Origin: Hyphomicrobiales bacterium
Lineage (GTDB): Bacteria > Pseudomonadota > Alphaproteobacteria > Rhizobiales > Beijerinckiaceae
DNA length: 6,120 bases
Direction: 5' to 3'
Assembly (NCBI GenBank): GCA_028290595.1
Contig: JAQGJO010000294.1
Span: forward strand, 1-6,120
In this document: piece by piece, positions 1 through 6,120 of the stretch
Layout of the letters: each line of letters begins with the position of its first letter
Numbering within the stretch: the stretch's first letter is position 1
Program-made: the position numbers and the translations under genes
Notes under the pieces: model-generated
Seen by the model: the letters and a program-made list of their open reading frames with translations, nothing else
Told to the model about the DNA's origin: nothing
The model's database searches: none

Positions 1-815
1 CCGGCGCCACCATCGCTATGTCGGACGAAGCCCCGGCTGGCCTCGCCATCGCGCTCGGCGGCTTGGGCATTTCGCTGCGCGATGTCGCGCGGCTCTATGC
101 CGGGCTGGCGCGCAAGGGCGATGTGCCAGATCTCATCGACCGCCGCGACCTGCCGCCGCCGCCGCGGCGTGAACAGCAGATCAGCGAACCGGTAGCGGCA
201 TGGTATGTGGACGATGTCCTGCGGGGCGCGCCGCCGCCGCTGAACGCATTGGGTGGCGGCATCGCCTTCAAGACTGGCACCTCCTACGGCTATCGCGATG
301 CTTTGGCGATCGGCTTCGATCGTAAGCTCACCATCGCGGTCTGGTTCGGCCGCGCCGACAACGGCGCCGTGCCGGGCCTCGTCGCCCGTCAGGTCGCAGC
401 GCCCGTCCTCTTCGACGCCTTCGCCAGGGCGGGCGCCAGTTACGAGCCGATCATCCCGCCCGCCAATGTCATCATCTCGACCACCGCCGGCCTGCCGCCG
501 CCGCTGCGCCATCTGCGCAAGGACGCGCCGAAGACGGTCGCTGCCGCCTCCAGCGCACAATTGAAGATCGCCTATCCGCCCGATGGCGCGAAAGTCGATC
601 TTGGTCTGAAGGGAGAACCGCAGGCGGCAAGCGCCCTGGCGCTGAAGGCGCAGGGCGGCGTCGCGCCGTTTATCTGGATGGTCAACGGCGCGCCGGTCGG
701 ATCGCCCGACCTGCGCCGCCAGGCGCAATGGCGGCCCGACGGCTCGGGCTTCGCGCGCGTCTCGGTCATCGATGCCAAAGGCGCCAGCGACAGCGTCGTG
801 GTGCGGCTGGAATAG
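1..815 (+). CDS. pbpC: Penicillin-binding protein 1C, C-terminal part (5' end outside window)
   Basis: This is the end of a bifunctional class A penicillin-binding protein (glycosyltransferase plus transpeptidase), which polymerises and crosslinks peptidoglycan on the periplasmic face of the inner membrane. The frame is open from base 3; the ATG at 18 is internal, because the residues before it (GATIA) continue the conserved stretch that leads into GLAIALGGLGISLRD. The transpeptidase KTGT motif is at 270-281, followed by SYGYRDALAIGFD and an IAVWFGR segment typical of PBP1C. From about base 560 a beta-rich tail (IAYPPDGAKVDLG onwards) matches the C-terminal domain peculiar to PBP1C (BiPBP_C family). 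The glycosyltransferase domain and the catalytic SxxK serine lie upstream of the window. The gene ends with TAG at 813-815 and converges on the permease gene. Family assignment is by recognition of the sequence; I am confident of it. Confidence 0.93.
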   Translation, partial: GATIAMSDEAPAGLAIALGGLGISLRDVARLYAGLARKGDVPDLIDRRDLPPPPRREQQISEPVAAWYVDDVLRGAPPPLNALGGGIAFKTGTSYGYRDALAIGFDRKLTIAVWFGRADNGAVPGLVARQVAAPVLFDAFARAGASYEPIIPPANVIISTTAGLPPPLRHLRKDAPKTVAAASSAQLKIAYPPDGAKVDLGLKGEPQAASALALKAQGGVAPFIWMVNGAPVGSPDLRRQAQWRPDGSGFARVSVIDAKGASDSVVVRLE

Positions 816-818
816 CTT

Positions 819-966
819 CCTGTCATTCCCGACGCCCGCGCAGCGGGCGAGCGGGAATCCAGCCTGATCATCCAGCGCTTCATATTCTCTTGCGCGCCAA
901 AGCCCAGCATCAACGCGCTGCAACGCCTGGGTTCCCGCTCGCGCTTTGCGCGTCGGGAATGACAGG
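819..966. repeat. MITE-like inverted repeat element between pbpC and the permease gene
   Basis: Two arms face each other. The left arm (819-862) begins CCTGTCATTCCCGACGC and ends GCGGGAATCCAG. The right arm (927-966) is its near reverse complement, running from CTGGGTTCCCGCTCGCG to GGGAATGACAGG. About 64 bases separate them. Each arm is itself an imperfect hairpin, with TTCCCG pairing with CGGGAA and an inner GC-rich stem. The element starts 3 bases after the pbpC stop and contains no credible gene. Arms of this kind, built on a TCATTCCCG...CGGGAA core, resemble repeats scattered between genes in many alphaproteobacterial genomes. That comparison is from memory and needs a search. No target-site duplication is evident. 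Confidence 0.75.
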
Positions 967-990
967 AGCTGCGGAATGACGCCACACGAA

Positions 991-1022
991 AATGGCCGGG
1001 CGATTGCCCGGCCATTCTTTTT
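991..1022. terminator. Bidirectional rho-independent terminator between convergent genes
   Basis: A perfect 11-bp stem (991-1001 pairing with 1006-1016, core GGCCGGGC/GCCCGGCC) closes a GATT loop. On the + strand it is followed by CTTTTTGTTTT, a good U-tract for ending pbpC transcripts. On the - strand the stem is followed by a shorter TTTTCG run, so it may also stop transcripts of the permease gene, whose stop codon is only 16 bases away. It is weaker in that direction. Confidence 0.85.
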
Positions 1023-1037
1023 GTTTTGGTCGATGTC

Positions 1038-3107
1038 TTAGATCGAAGGGATCATGCCCTTCAGCGCCGGGAACCAGGCGCCGAGATAGGTCGGCGGCCA
1101 GGGGATCGTCAGCAATTGATCGAAGACGAAGTAGATGAACACCGTCAGGATGATCGCTTGCGGGATCACGAGCCGCCAGGGCTCCGGTCCTTCGAGACGC
1201 ATGTACATGATCACGAACAGTGGCACCGTCGGGATCAGGCCGATGACCGACATGGAAGCCATGAACGCCAGCAGCCAGCCGAAGAAGATCGCACCGCGAA
1301 GCGCGATCTGGCGCACCGGAATGTGATCCGTATCGGATTCCAGATCCATGTGGATCTTCTGCTGGAGATCATGCTGCACCGCCGCCGCCAACCCCGTTTC
1401 CACGGCTGGAGCAGGCTGACGGAAGATTTCGTTCAACAGACTGACAAGACAGAATGTGAACGCCATCCCGCCGACGATCGTCGGAACGATCTTGGCGCTG
1501 AAGTTCCACGATGATGCTTCCAGCATCGCCCAGCCGATGACGCACAGCAGGAACACATGGAACAATTGCTTCGACTTGAGTTGCGGCGTCAGGCCGAAGC
1601 CTGACAGCATCTTCTTAAGTCCGCCATGTCCCTTGATGTCCTGGCGCAGCGGCCGCAGCAGTCCAAACAGCGCCATCGCGAACAGAACGATCACGATCGG
1701 CCGCGAGAACCATTGAATGCCGTAGCGCTGGATCGAGATGAAGAGATAACGCTCCACCACTTCGCCCAGCACGATGCCGAGAACCAGAGGCGGACGCGGG
1801 AACTTCATCTGCTTCATCGTCCATCCGAGGATGCCGAAGATCAGCAAGGTCCAGAGATCGCCCCAGTTGCGGGCGCCCTGGAACGCGCCGATGTAGATGA
1901 TGCCCAGGGTCGAGGGCATGATCAGCGTGTAACGCAAGGTCGCCAGTTTGGCGAACTGTTCCGAGAAGATGTAGCAGAGGCCGGCGCCAAGAATATTGGC
2001 GAGAGCGACCGACCACACCATCGCGTAAGTCACGTTGAGATGCTTGGACAGCATGTCGGGACCGGGCACCAGGCCGTGGATCATGAACGCGCCCATGAGG
2101 ATCGCCATGCCCGCCGAACCCGGCACGCCGAACGCGACGGTCGGCACGAGGGCGCCGCCTTCACGCGAGTTGTTGGCGCTCTCGGATGCGATCACGCCGC
2201 GCACGTCGCCCTTGCCGAAGGATTGCTGCGCGCCCTTTTCAGTGCGCAGGGCATGTCCGTAGGCGAGCCAGTCGACGACCGCGCCGGAAATTCCCGGAAC
2301 CGCGCCAAGCGCCGCGCCGAGCCATGAGCAGCGCAGCACCAGCCACCAATGATCGAAGCAATCCTTGGCGCCGAGCCACATGCCGCGCGCATCGGTCTTC
2401 GCCATATTGCCGGCGATAGCGGTGCGGGCGATGGCGAGATCGGCGAGTTCGGGCAGGGCGAAGAGGCCGAGCACGATCGGCACCAGCGGCGGACCTTCCC
2501 ATAGATACAGCGTATCGAGGGTCCAGCGCAGCGTACCCGTCTGCGGATCGGAACCGATCATCGAGATCAGCAGGCCGACACCGGCGATCGTCAGGCCGCG
2601 CAGGGGCGTATTGCCCGAGAGCACGGCGACCATAGATATGCCGAGCGCCGCGAAGGCTAGTAGCTCTGGAGATCCTATATAAAGCATGATCGGACGCAGG
2701 ATGGGCAGCGAAATACCCATCAGGATGGCGCCGAACACGCCGCCGAGCATCGACGACATATAGGCTGCCGAGAGCGCGCGGCTGGCTTCGCCACGTTTGG
2801 CCATCGGCAGACCGTCAAGGACGGTCGCCGCCGATCCAGCACCTCCTGGCACACCGAACAGGATCGCCGGAATCGGGTCACCTGTGGCGGTTGTCGAAGC
2901 TAGCCCCAGCAGCAGCGCCATTGCCGCATAGGGGTCCATGTTGAAGGTAAAGGGCAGCAGCAAAGCGGTACCGGCGAGACCGCCGATGCCGGGTAGAATG
3001 CCTAGCACGAGGCCCATGACGACGCCGCATGACAGCAAGAACAGCCGCCAGGGGTCCATGAGCGTAACGAACGCAGTGCTAGCTGCGTCCAGCATATGTG
3101 TTTCCAT
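1038..3107 (-). CDS. tctA: Tripartite tricarboxylate transporter permease, TctA with fused TctB-like domain
   Basis: This is the membrane component of a tripartite tricarboxylate (TTT) transporter, which takes up carboxylates delivered by a periplasmic TctC-type binding protein. Numbered from this start (689 residues), residues 1 to about 490 are TctA. The two signature halves are visible: GILPGIGG near 36-43, then GVPG and DGLPMAKRG near 85-105, repeated as AVPGISG near 269-275, ESANN near 309-313 and GVPGSAG near 327-333, then HGLVPGP. A stretch at about 510-689 adds four probable membrane segments in the pattern of TctB, the small subunit usually encoded as a separate protein of roughly 150 residues. 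I chose the ATG at 3107 because AAAGG precedes it by 9 bases and TctA proteins begin close to here. An in-frame ATG at 3167 would add 20 hydrophilic residues and lies at the edge of a repeat. The substrate cannot be read from sequence. No tctC is present. Confidence 0.9.
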   Translation of the reverse strand: METHMLDAASTAFVTLMDPWRLFLLSCGVVMGLVLGILPGIGGLAGTALLLPFTFNMDPYAAMALLLGLASTTATGDPIPAILFGVPGGAGSAATVLDGLPMAKRGEASRALSAAYMSSMLGGVFGAILMGISLPILRPIMLYIGSPELLAFAALGISMVAVLSGNTPLRGLTIAGVGLLISMIGSDPQTGTLRWTLDTLYLWEGPPLVPIVLGLFALPELADLAIARTAIAGNMAKTDARGMWLGAKDCFDHWWLVLRCSWLGAALGAVPGISGAVVDWLAYGHALRTEKGAQQSFGKGDVRGVIASESANNSREGGALVPTVAFGVPGSAGMAILMGAFMIHGLVPGPDMLSKHLNVTYAMVWSVALANILGAGLCYIFSEQFAKLATLRYTLIMPSTLGIIYIGAFQGARNWGDLWTLLIFGILGWTMKQMKFPRPPLVLGIVLGEVVERYLFISIQRYGIQWFSRPIVIVLFAMALFGLLRPLRQDIKGHGGLKKMLSGFGLTPQLKSKQLFHVFLLCVIGWAMLEASSWNFSAKIVPTIVGGMAFTFCLVSLLNEIFRQPAPAVETGLAAAVQHDLQQKIHMDLESDTDHIPVRQIALRGAIFFGWLLAFMASMSVIGLIPTVPLFVIMYMRLEGPEPWRLVIPQAIILTVFIYFVFDQLLTIPWPPTYLGAWFPALKGMIPSI

Positions 3108-3116
3108 AACCGTTCG

Positions 3117-3121
3117 CCTTT
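3117..3121 (-). promoter_or_regulatory. Shine-Dalgarno sequence deciding the permease start
   Basis: On the - strand AAAGG lies 9 bases before the ATG at 3105-3107. The alternative starts are less well placed. The ATG at 3167 has only GGAAAACGCT in front of it, which is part of the neighbouring palindrome, and the ATG at 3095 lies within the coding sequence with only a weak GGA upstream. Confidence 0.55.
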
Positions 3122-3168
3122 CGGAACGTGTGGATTTCAATTCGATCTGAACGTCGGATGCGTCCATA

Positions 3169-3264
3169 GCGTTTTCCGATCCGCTGGATCGGAAAGACGC
3201 GTCTGGTTTATTAAAAGCGCATTTTCTTCACGCGAACCGGTGTCCACTTCGCTTGAAAATGCGC
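3169..3264. repeat. Two-part palindromic intergenic element (Rhizobiales-type mosaic repeat)
   Basis: The first part is a perfect 10-bp inverted repeat, TTTCCGATCC (3173-3182) and GGATCGGAAA (3186-3195) around GCT. It extends with GCGT (3169-3172) and ACGC (3197-3200) past one bulged base. The second part has outer arms GCGCATTTTC (3217-3226) and GAAAATGCGC (3255-3264), enclosing the segment CACGCGAACCGGTGTCCACT. That inner core, with flanking GCGAA/TTCGC, closely resembles a repeat I recall as very common between genes of Rhizobiales, similar in design to the Rhizobium intergenic mosaic elements (RIME). The palindromes are seen directly; the family name is from memory. The element occupies the upstream region of the permease gene. 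Confidence 0.78.
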
Positions 3265-3302
3265 CTGCAGTCCGAACGGCAAATCCCCGATATGAACTTC
3301 AA
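3228..3302 (-). other. Possible leader peptide or truncated gene start (24 codons, TTG start)
   Basis: On the - strand a very strong Shine-Dalgarno-like GGGAGGAAGG (3309-3318) is followed by a TTG at 3300-3302 with a good gap. The frame runs 24 codons to a TGA at 3228-3230. The second half of this ORF lies within the palindromic repeat, so the peptide is probably not conserved. It may be chance, a leader peptide, or the remnant of a gene start cut off when the repeat arrived. I do not recognise the peptide. Confidence 0.15.
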
Positions 3303-3384
3303 CCGCCGCCTTCCTCCCGGATTGCGTGCGGTATCCTAAAGTCTGCGATCGCCCGCCTTGTTTGGCCGGTACGATCGTTCAGCT

Positions 3385-3729
3385 TCAGGCGTTCGGGGAG
3401 CCGCGGGCGTCGAAATGGCGGATGGTCCGCTGGATCGAATAGGGCGAAGGGTCGGCCGGCGTCGGCGCCGTGCCGTCGATGGCCGGCTGCAGTGCAATTT
3501 CCGTCTGCAGGCCGAACATGATGTCGGAGGTATCGGAGGCGAAGGAATGACCGATGACCGCCTTGGTCGTTTGATGGTGCGTGCTGGTTTCGATGACCGC
3601 ATAGGTTCTGGCGGGGGCGGCGGCCTCGAAATTGAAGGCGAGGGCGGCAAGCAGGACAAGCGCGTACGAACCGTGGCGCGCCACGGAATACACGAATTTG
3701 TCGAGACGATTCAGAATGCCTTCCGCCAT
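3385..3729 (-). CDS. Small unrecognised protein with probable signal peptide
   Basis: This is a 114-residue protein of unknown function. I chose the ATG at 3729 because a strong GGGGAGG (3741-3747) precedes it by 11 bases. The same frame is open up to an ATG at 3927, but that extension is arginine-rich, unlike a membrane or enzyme domain, and lacks a good ribosome binding site. Residues 1-20 hold several basic residues, 21-36 are hydrophobic (SYALVLLAALAFNF), and APA at 38-40 followed by RT would suit signal peptidase I cleavage. The remaining 74 residues are mostly polar with no motif I know (VIETSTHHQTTKAVIGHSF, a proline-rich patch, then IRHFDARG). No cysteine suggests a lipoprotein. It could instead be a membrane-anchored peptide. 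It lies alone between the MFS and permease genes on the same strand, with gaps of about 290 and 280 bases, so an operon is unlikely. Confidence 0.5.
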   Translation of the reverse strand: MAEGILNRLDKFVYSVARHGSYALVLLAALAFNFEAAAPARTYAVIETSTHHQTTKAVIGHSFASDTSDIMFGLQTEIALQPAIDGTAPTPADPSPYSIQRTIRHFDARGSPNA

Positions 3730-3740
3730 ATTATCAAATG

Positions 3741-3747
3741 CCTCCCC
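3741..3747 (-). promoter_or_regulatory. Strong Shine-Dalgarno sequence of the small secreted-protein gene
   Basis: GGGGAGG on the - strand stands 11 bases before the ATG at 3727-3729. It is the main evidence that the ORF is translated and that translation starts here and not at the upstream ATGs at 3762, 3768 or 3927. Confidence 0.5.
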
Positions 3748-4021
3748 GCATTTATCGCCCATCTGCATGCCCGCTTGCTGCGGGCTCGCTTGGTGTGGGC
3801 AAATTTCCCCTATGCTGGTCGGCAAACCCCTCTTTGTAACGAATTCCCCATGGTCACGCCGACGCTCAATCGCCAGGCGATATTTTCTTCTTACGATAGC
3901 TTTTGCAGAAGCGGGGCAAAGAATCAACCGCGCGGCGTGGGCGAAATGGAATTATTGGAAGTTTTTGTGAATGTGGCAGGTGCCTATAGATAGTGCAGAT
4001 AGCCTTGGAATAGCTACAGTT

Positions 4022-5218
4022 TCAGCGCCGCCCATAAGCCATGCGCACCGAAATGCCCGATGCCGCCAGCGCCACTCCGATCAACAGCAGAATAGCGCCG
4101 ACGCCGGAGGCGGAAGCTATCAGGCTTGCGCCGAACGGCACAACGAACTGGCCCATACGATTGCCTGTGATCCTCATCGTCATCGCCGTGCCGCGTGCGG
4201 CGACGGGGGCCAGATCGACGACATTGGACAGACAGAGCGTAATCGAGAAGCCAAGGCCCATCCCTAAAAGGGCGATGGCGAAATACATGAATGGAAGTGG
4301 CAGTGGCAGGGCGAGAATGCAAAAGCCAACAGCGCCGGCGAGCATGCTGACCAGCGTTGTCGACACACGCCCGAAAAGCCCAAGCAGGGGGGCATAGAAA
4401 ACCCTGGCGAAGATCGCGGCCACGGCGCGGATCGTCAGCAGGATGCCGACCTGTCCGGCATCGATATGCCGTTCGATGGCGAGCAGCGGCAGATAGGCGA
4501 TCAAGAGATCGACGGATGAGACCGTCACCACGCTGGCGACGATGACGGAGACCAATCCGGGCACGCGCAGAAGTTCGCGCACCGGTGGCGACGGCGGGCG
4601 GATTTTTTCGCTCTGGGACCGGTGTTCCGGCCGCATGGCGAAGCCGATGACGAAAAGGGCCACAGCCGCGACGAGCGCGAGCAGGAACAGGGTTGCGGTT
4701 GGCGGCACGCGCTGTCCTTCGGCAAGCCAGCTGATCGTCAGCGAACCGCCCATCTGGCCGACCGCCAGCGCCACCATGTAATTGCCGAAAACGGATTCGC
4801 GGCCGGCGGGCCCGGCGCAGCGCACGGAATAAATCTGATGGCCGGCCATCAGGAACAGTTGCCCGATGCCACTGAGCACCGTGAAGCCCACAAGCTGCAA
4901 AGGTCCATTGGGCCAGAGCCAGAAGGCGAGATTGGACAAGAGCGACAATCCGGAACCCATCCAGATCGCCTTGGCGTCATTGCCTTTGTCGATATAGCGG
5001 CCAAGGGGCACAGCCAGAAAGATAGGCAGCAGGGCGTAGCCCGAGGAGATGAGGCCATACCAGAATAGCGGCAGATCGAGTTCGATGGCGCGATAGGAGG
5101 TCGTTACTCGCGTGACGGCCTGGATATATTGCAACAGCACGGCATGCAGCATGAACGGCATCAGCGCCAGCCAGTTGAAATCGCGGGCGGGCGCGGCTGG
5201 CGTTGGTGTGCTGGACAT
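4022..5218 (-). CDS. Major facilitator superfamily (MFS) transporter
   Basis: This is a 398-residue inner-membrane secondary transporter with a hydrophobicity pattern of about 12 segments in two halves. They are separated by a charged cytoplasmic loop near residues 195-218 (RPEHRSQSEK and onwards). The loop between segments 2 and 3 reads PLGRYIDKG (71-79), a form of the MFS motif A (GxxxDR-type). Glycine-rich stretches such as LLGMGLGFSITL near 317-328 fit the second half. The length is usual for the family. The ATG at 5218 is preferred; a TTG at 5248 in the same frame would add 10 residues. Neither has a well-spaced ribosome binding site, since AGGA lies almost against the ATG. The gene is divergent from the cupin gene across 186 bases, which suggests shared control. 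The substrate and direction of transport cannot be told. It ends with TGA at 4022-4024, and no terminator hairpin is evident after it. Confidence 0.88.
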   Translation of the reverse strand: MSSTPTPAAPARDFNWLALMPFMLHAVLLQYIQAVTRVTTSYRAIELDLPLFWYGLISSGYALLPIFLAVPLGRYIDKGNDAKAIWMGSGLSLLSNLAFWLWPNGPLQLVGFTVLSGIGQLFLMAGHQIYSVRCAGPAGRESVFGNYMVALAVGQMGGSLTISWLAEGQRVPPTATLFLLALVAAVALFVIGFAMRPEHRSQSEKIRPPSPPVRELLRVPGLVSVIVASVVTVSSVDLLIAYLPLLAIERHIDAGQVGILLTIRAVAAIFARVFYAPLLGLFGRVSTTLVSMLAGAVGFCILALPLPLPFMYFAIALLGMGLGFSITLCLSNVVDLAPVAARGTAMTMRITGNRMGQFVVPFGASLIASASGVGAILLLIGVALAASGISVRMAYGRR

Positions 5219-5260
5219 TTCCTGGCGGGTCTCGACTGGTTCGTGCAAAATCGGTGTGCT

Positions 5261-5275
5261 CGATCATCATGATCG
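5261..5275. promoter_or_regulatory. Palindromic operator candidate in the divergent MFS/cupin region
   Basis: CGATCATCATGATCG has perfect 7-bp arms around one central base. It lies 43 bases upstream of the MFS ATG and about 130 bases upstream of the cupin ATG, a natural position for a regulator binding to control one or both genes. There is no U-tract, so it is not a terminator. The regulator is not encoded in the window, and a chance palindrome is possible. Confidence 0.35.
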
Positions 5276-5323
5276 GGCGTGGGAGACGATGCAATCGGTC
5301 CTGGCGCATTTCAGGCATGACCC

Positions 5324-5331
5324 CTTATATT
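5324..5331. promoter_or_regulatory. Weak divergent promoter -10 candidate
   Basis: The AT-rich CTTATATT reads TATAAG on the - strand (5 of 6 matches to the -10 consensus) and TATATT on the + strand (also 5 of 6). I see no good -35 hexamer at 16-18 bases on either side, so this is only the best candidate in the intergenic region. Confidence 0.25.
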
Positions 5332-5394
5332 GAGCACATGTTGCGCCGCTATTCCGCCTCCTCTAAAACCGGTTCAAACGCGACCAAATCGAAC

Positions 5395-5400
5395 GGAGGA
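5395..5400 (+). promoter_or_regulatory. Ribosome binding site of the cupin gene
   Basis: GGAGGA, four bases before the ATG at 5405, is a near-ideal Shine-Dalgarno sequence. It fixes the start of the cupin gene, whose stop codon is outside the window. Confidence 0.85.
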
Positions 5401-5404
5401 AGCC

Positions 5405-6120
5405 ATGCCCCATGATGACGCCGGCGTGCATTGGCACGAACCGAAAGCCGGCCAGAAGGCGGGCCTGGGAAAATTCGGCCGTCCCGCCATGCCCTACGAC
5501 CAGTTCATGGAAGCCGAGGGCATCCCGGTCTATCGCGACATCGGCGTGAGCACGGTTCGCAATCTGCCGCTGAAACCCTGGGCGCGGCTCGGCGGCCGCG
5601 GCAGCTACATCCAGCTTTTCGGCACCGAAGGCCTGTGGGGCATGTATGTCGTCGAAGTGCCCGCCGGCGGCGCGCTGAACATCGAGCGGCATCTTTACGA
5701 AAAGATGGTGCTCGTCATCGATGGCCGCGGCTCGGCCGAAATCTGGCAGGAAGGCCAGCCCGTGCGCCAGACGGTCGAATGGCAGCGCGGCTCGATGTTC
5801 CCGATCCCGCTCAACGCCTTTCATCGCTTCGTCAACGCCACCAATGCGCCGGCCTTGTTGTTGTGCGGGACGACGGCGCCGAACATTTTCAACCTCGTCG
5901 ACAATCCGCATTTCGTCTTCAATTGCCCGTATAATTTCTCCGAACGCTATTCCGGCGCTGCCGATTATTTTCAGGCGAGAGACGAGATTGCGCCTGATCC
6001 GGTGCGAGGCCTTGCCATGCGCAAGACGAACTTCCTGCCCGATGTGATCAACTGCGATCTGCCGCTCGATAACCGGCGCTCTCCCGGCTATCGCAGGGTC
6101 GAGCCGCATATGGCGGGCAA
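5405..6120 (+). CDS. Cupin-domain protein of the large catabolic type (3' end outside window)
   Basis: The frame is open for 238 codons from the ATG at 5405 to the window edge. It begins MPHDDAGVHWHEP and has YDQFMEAEGIPVYRDIGV near residues 31-48. A cupin barrel follows. Motif 1 runs GGALNIERHLYEKMVLVIDGRG (88-109), with H96 and E99 as likely metal ligands and E94 where the usual first histidine stands. Motif 2 is GSMFPIPLNAFHRFVN (129-144), with H140. TTAPNIFNLVDNPHFVFNCP and DPVRGLAMRKTNFLPDV follow, ending near NRRSPGYRRVEPHMAG. I recall this pattern from roughly 370-400 residue cupin proteins found in catabolic gene clusters, often with a second cupin half, which would lie beyond the window. 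The reaction is unknown. The excellent ribosome binding site, the divergent MFS gene and the family match make the gene itself secure. A long antisense ORF across it (6109 to 5363) is a shadow. Confidence 0.87.
   Translation, partial: MPHDDAGVHWHEPKAGQKAGLGKFGRPAMPYDQFMEAEGIPVYRDIGVSTVRNLPLKPWARLGGRGSYIQLFGTEGLWGMYVVEVPAGGALNIERHLYEKMVLVIDGRGSAEIWQEGQPVRQTVEWQRGSMFPIPLNAFHRFVNATNAPALLLCGTTAPNIFNLVDNPHFVFNCPYNFSERYSGAADYFQARDEIAPDPVRGLAMRKTNFLPDVINCDLPLDNRRSPGYRRVEPHMAG

Noticed and set aside
143..177. GCC-repeat tract as a simple-sequence repeat
   Set aside because: It encodes the LPPPPRR stretch, which is usual at this place in PBP1C proteins, and it is short. There is no evidence of slippage.
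572..1015. 147-codon - strand ORF over the pbpC end and repeat
   Set aside because: It is antisense to pbpC and continues through the inverted repeat and into the terminator, so it is not a plausible gene.
1626..2327. 233-codon + strand ORF inside the permease gene
   Set aside because: It is the complementary frame of a clear TctA coding sequence. The His/Arg/Asp-rich translation is typical of such shadows.
3975..3984. GGCAGGTGCC palindrome after the MFS stop as a terminator
   Set aside because: It has only a 4-bp stem with a 2-base loop and no U-tract in the - direction, so it is too weak to call.
3358..3993. 211-codon + strand ORF over the small-protein region
   Set aside because: It is rich in Gly and Arg repeats, has no domain I recognise and no good ribosome binding site. 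It looks like the antisense shadow of the small exported protein plus non-coding DNA.
5246..5248. TTG start for the MFS gene (408 residues)
   Set aside because: It is a rare start codon with no clear ribosome binding site, and the ATG 30 bases on already precedes the first membrane segment. It is not fully excluded, because the ATG's own AGGA is too close to be ideal.
5363..6109. 248-codon - strand ORF across the cupin region
   Set aside because: It lies antisense to a secure cupin gene with an ideal ribosome binding site. Its composition is arginine, alanine and histidine rich as expected from a GC-rich antisense frame, and it has no recognisable domain.

Overview
The window looks like chromosomal DNA from an alphaproteobacterium, most likely of the Hyphomicrobiales (Rhizobiales). 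It is GC-rich. The genes are of types common there: a class A penicillin-binding protein of the 1C type, a tripartite tricarboxylate (TctA) permease and a large catabolic-type cupin. Two intergenic palindromic elements also resemble dispersed repeats of that order. The lineage call is inference from these features, not from a marker gene.

Layout: (1) 1-815, + strand: the 3' end of pbpC, a periplasmic cell-wall enzyme. (2) 816-1037: an intergenic stretch with a long imperfect inverted repeat (819-966) and then a hairpin terminator (991-1022) between the convergent pbpC and tct genes. (3) 1038-3107, - strand: a TctA-family permease with a TctB-like domain fused to its C-terminus. (4) 3108-3384: the upstream region of the permease, holding a two-part palindromic repeat (3169-3264) and a strong Shine-Dalgarno-like sequence whose only product would be a 24-codon ORF. 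(5) 3385-3729, - strand: a small unrecognised protein with a signal peptide, chosen by its strong ribosome binding site. (6) 3730-4021 (292 bases): no gene, terminator or convincing promoter seen. It is more AT-rich than its surroundings, and the upstream extension of the small ORF into it does not look coding. (7) 4022-5218, - strand: a 12-segment MFS transporter. (8) 5219-5404: a divergent control region with a 15-base near-perfect palindrome and an AT-rich promoter-like patch. (9) 5405-6120, + strand: a cupin protein that runs off the right edge.

How the genes relate: pbpC is a separate unit. The MFS gene and the cupin gene share one divergent intergenic region, so they may be co-regulated, with the transporter moving the substrate or product of a pathway that includes the cupin. 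That link is inference. The TctA-TctB permease would need a periplasmic TctC-type binding protein, and none is encoded here. I see no sign of a defence system, CRISPR array, phage or RNA gene. The window is fairly ordinary; its most notable features are the permease fusion and the two intergenic repeats.
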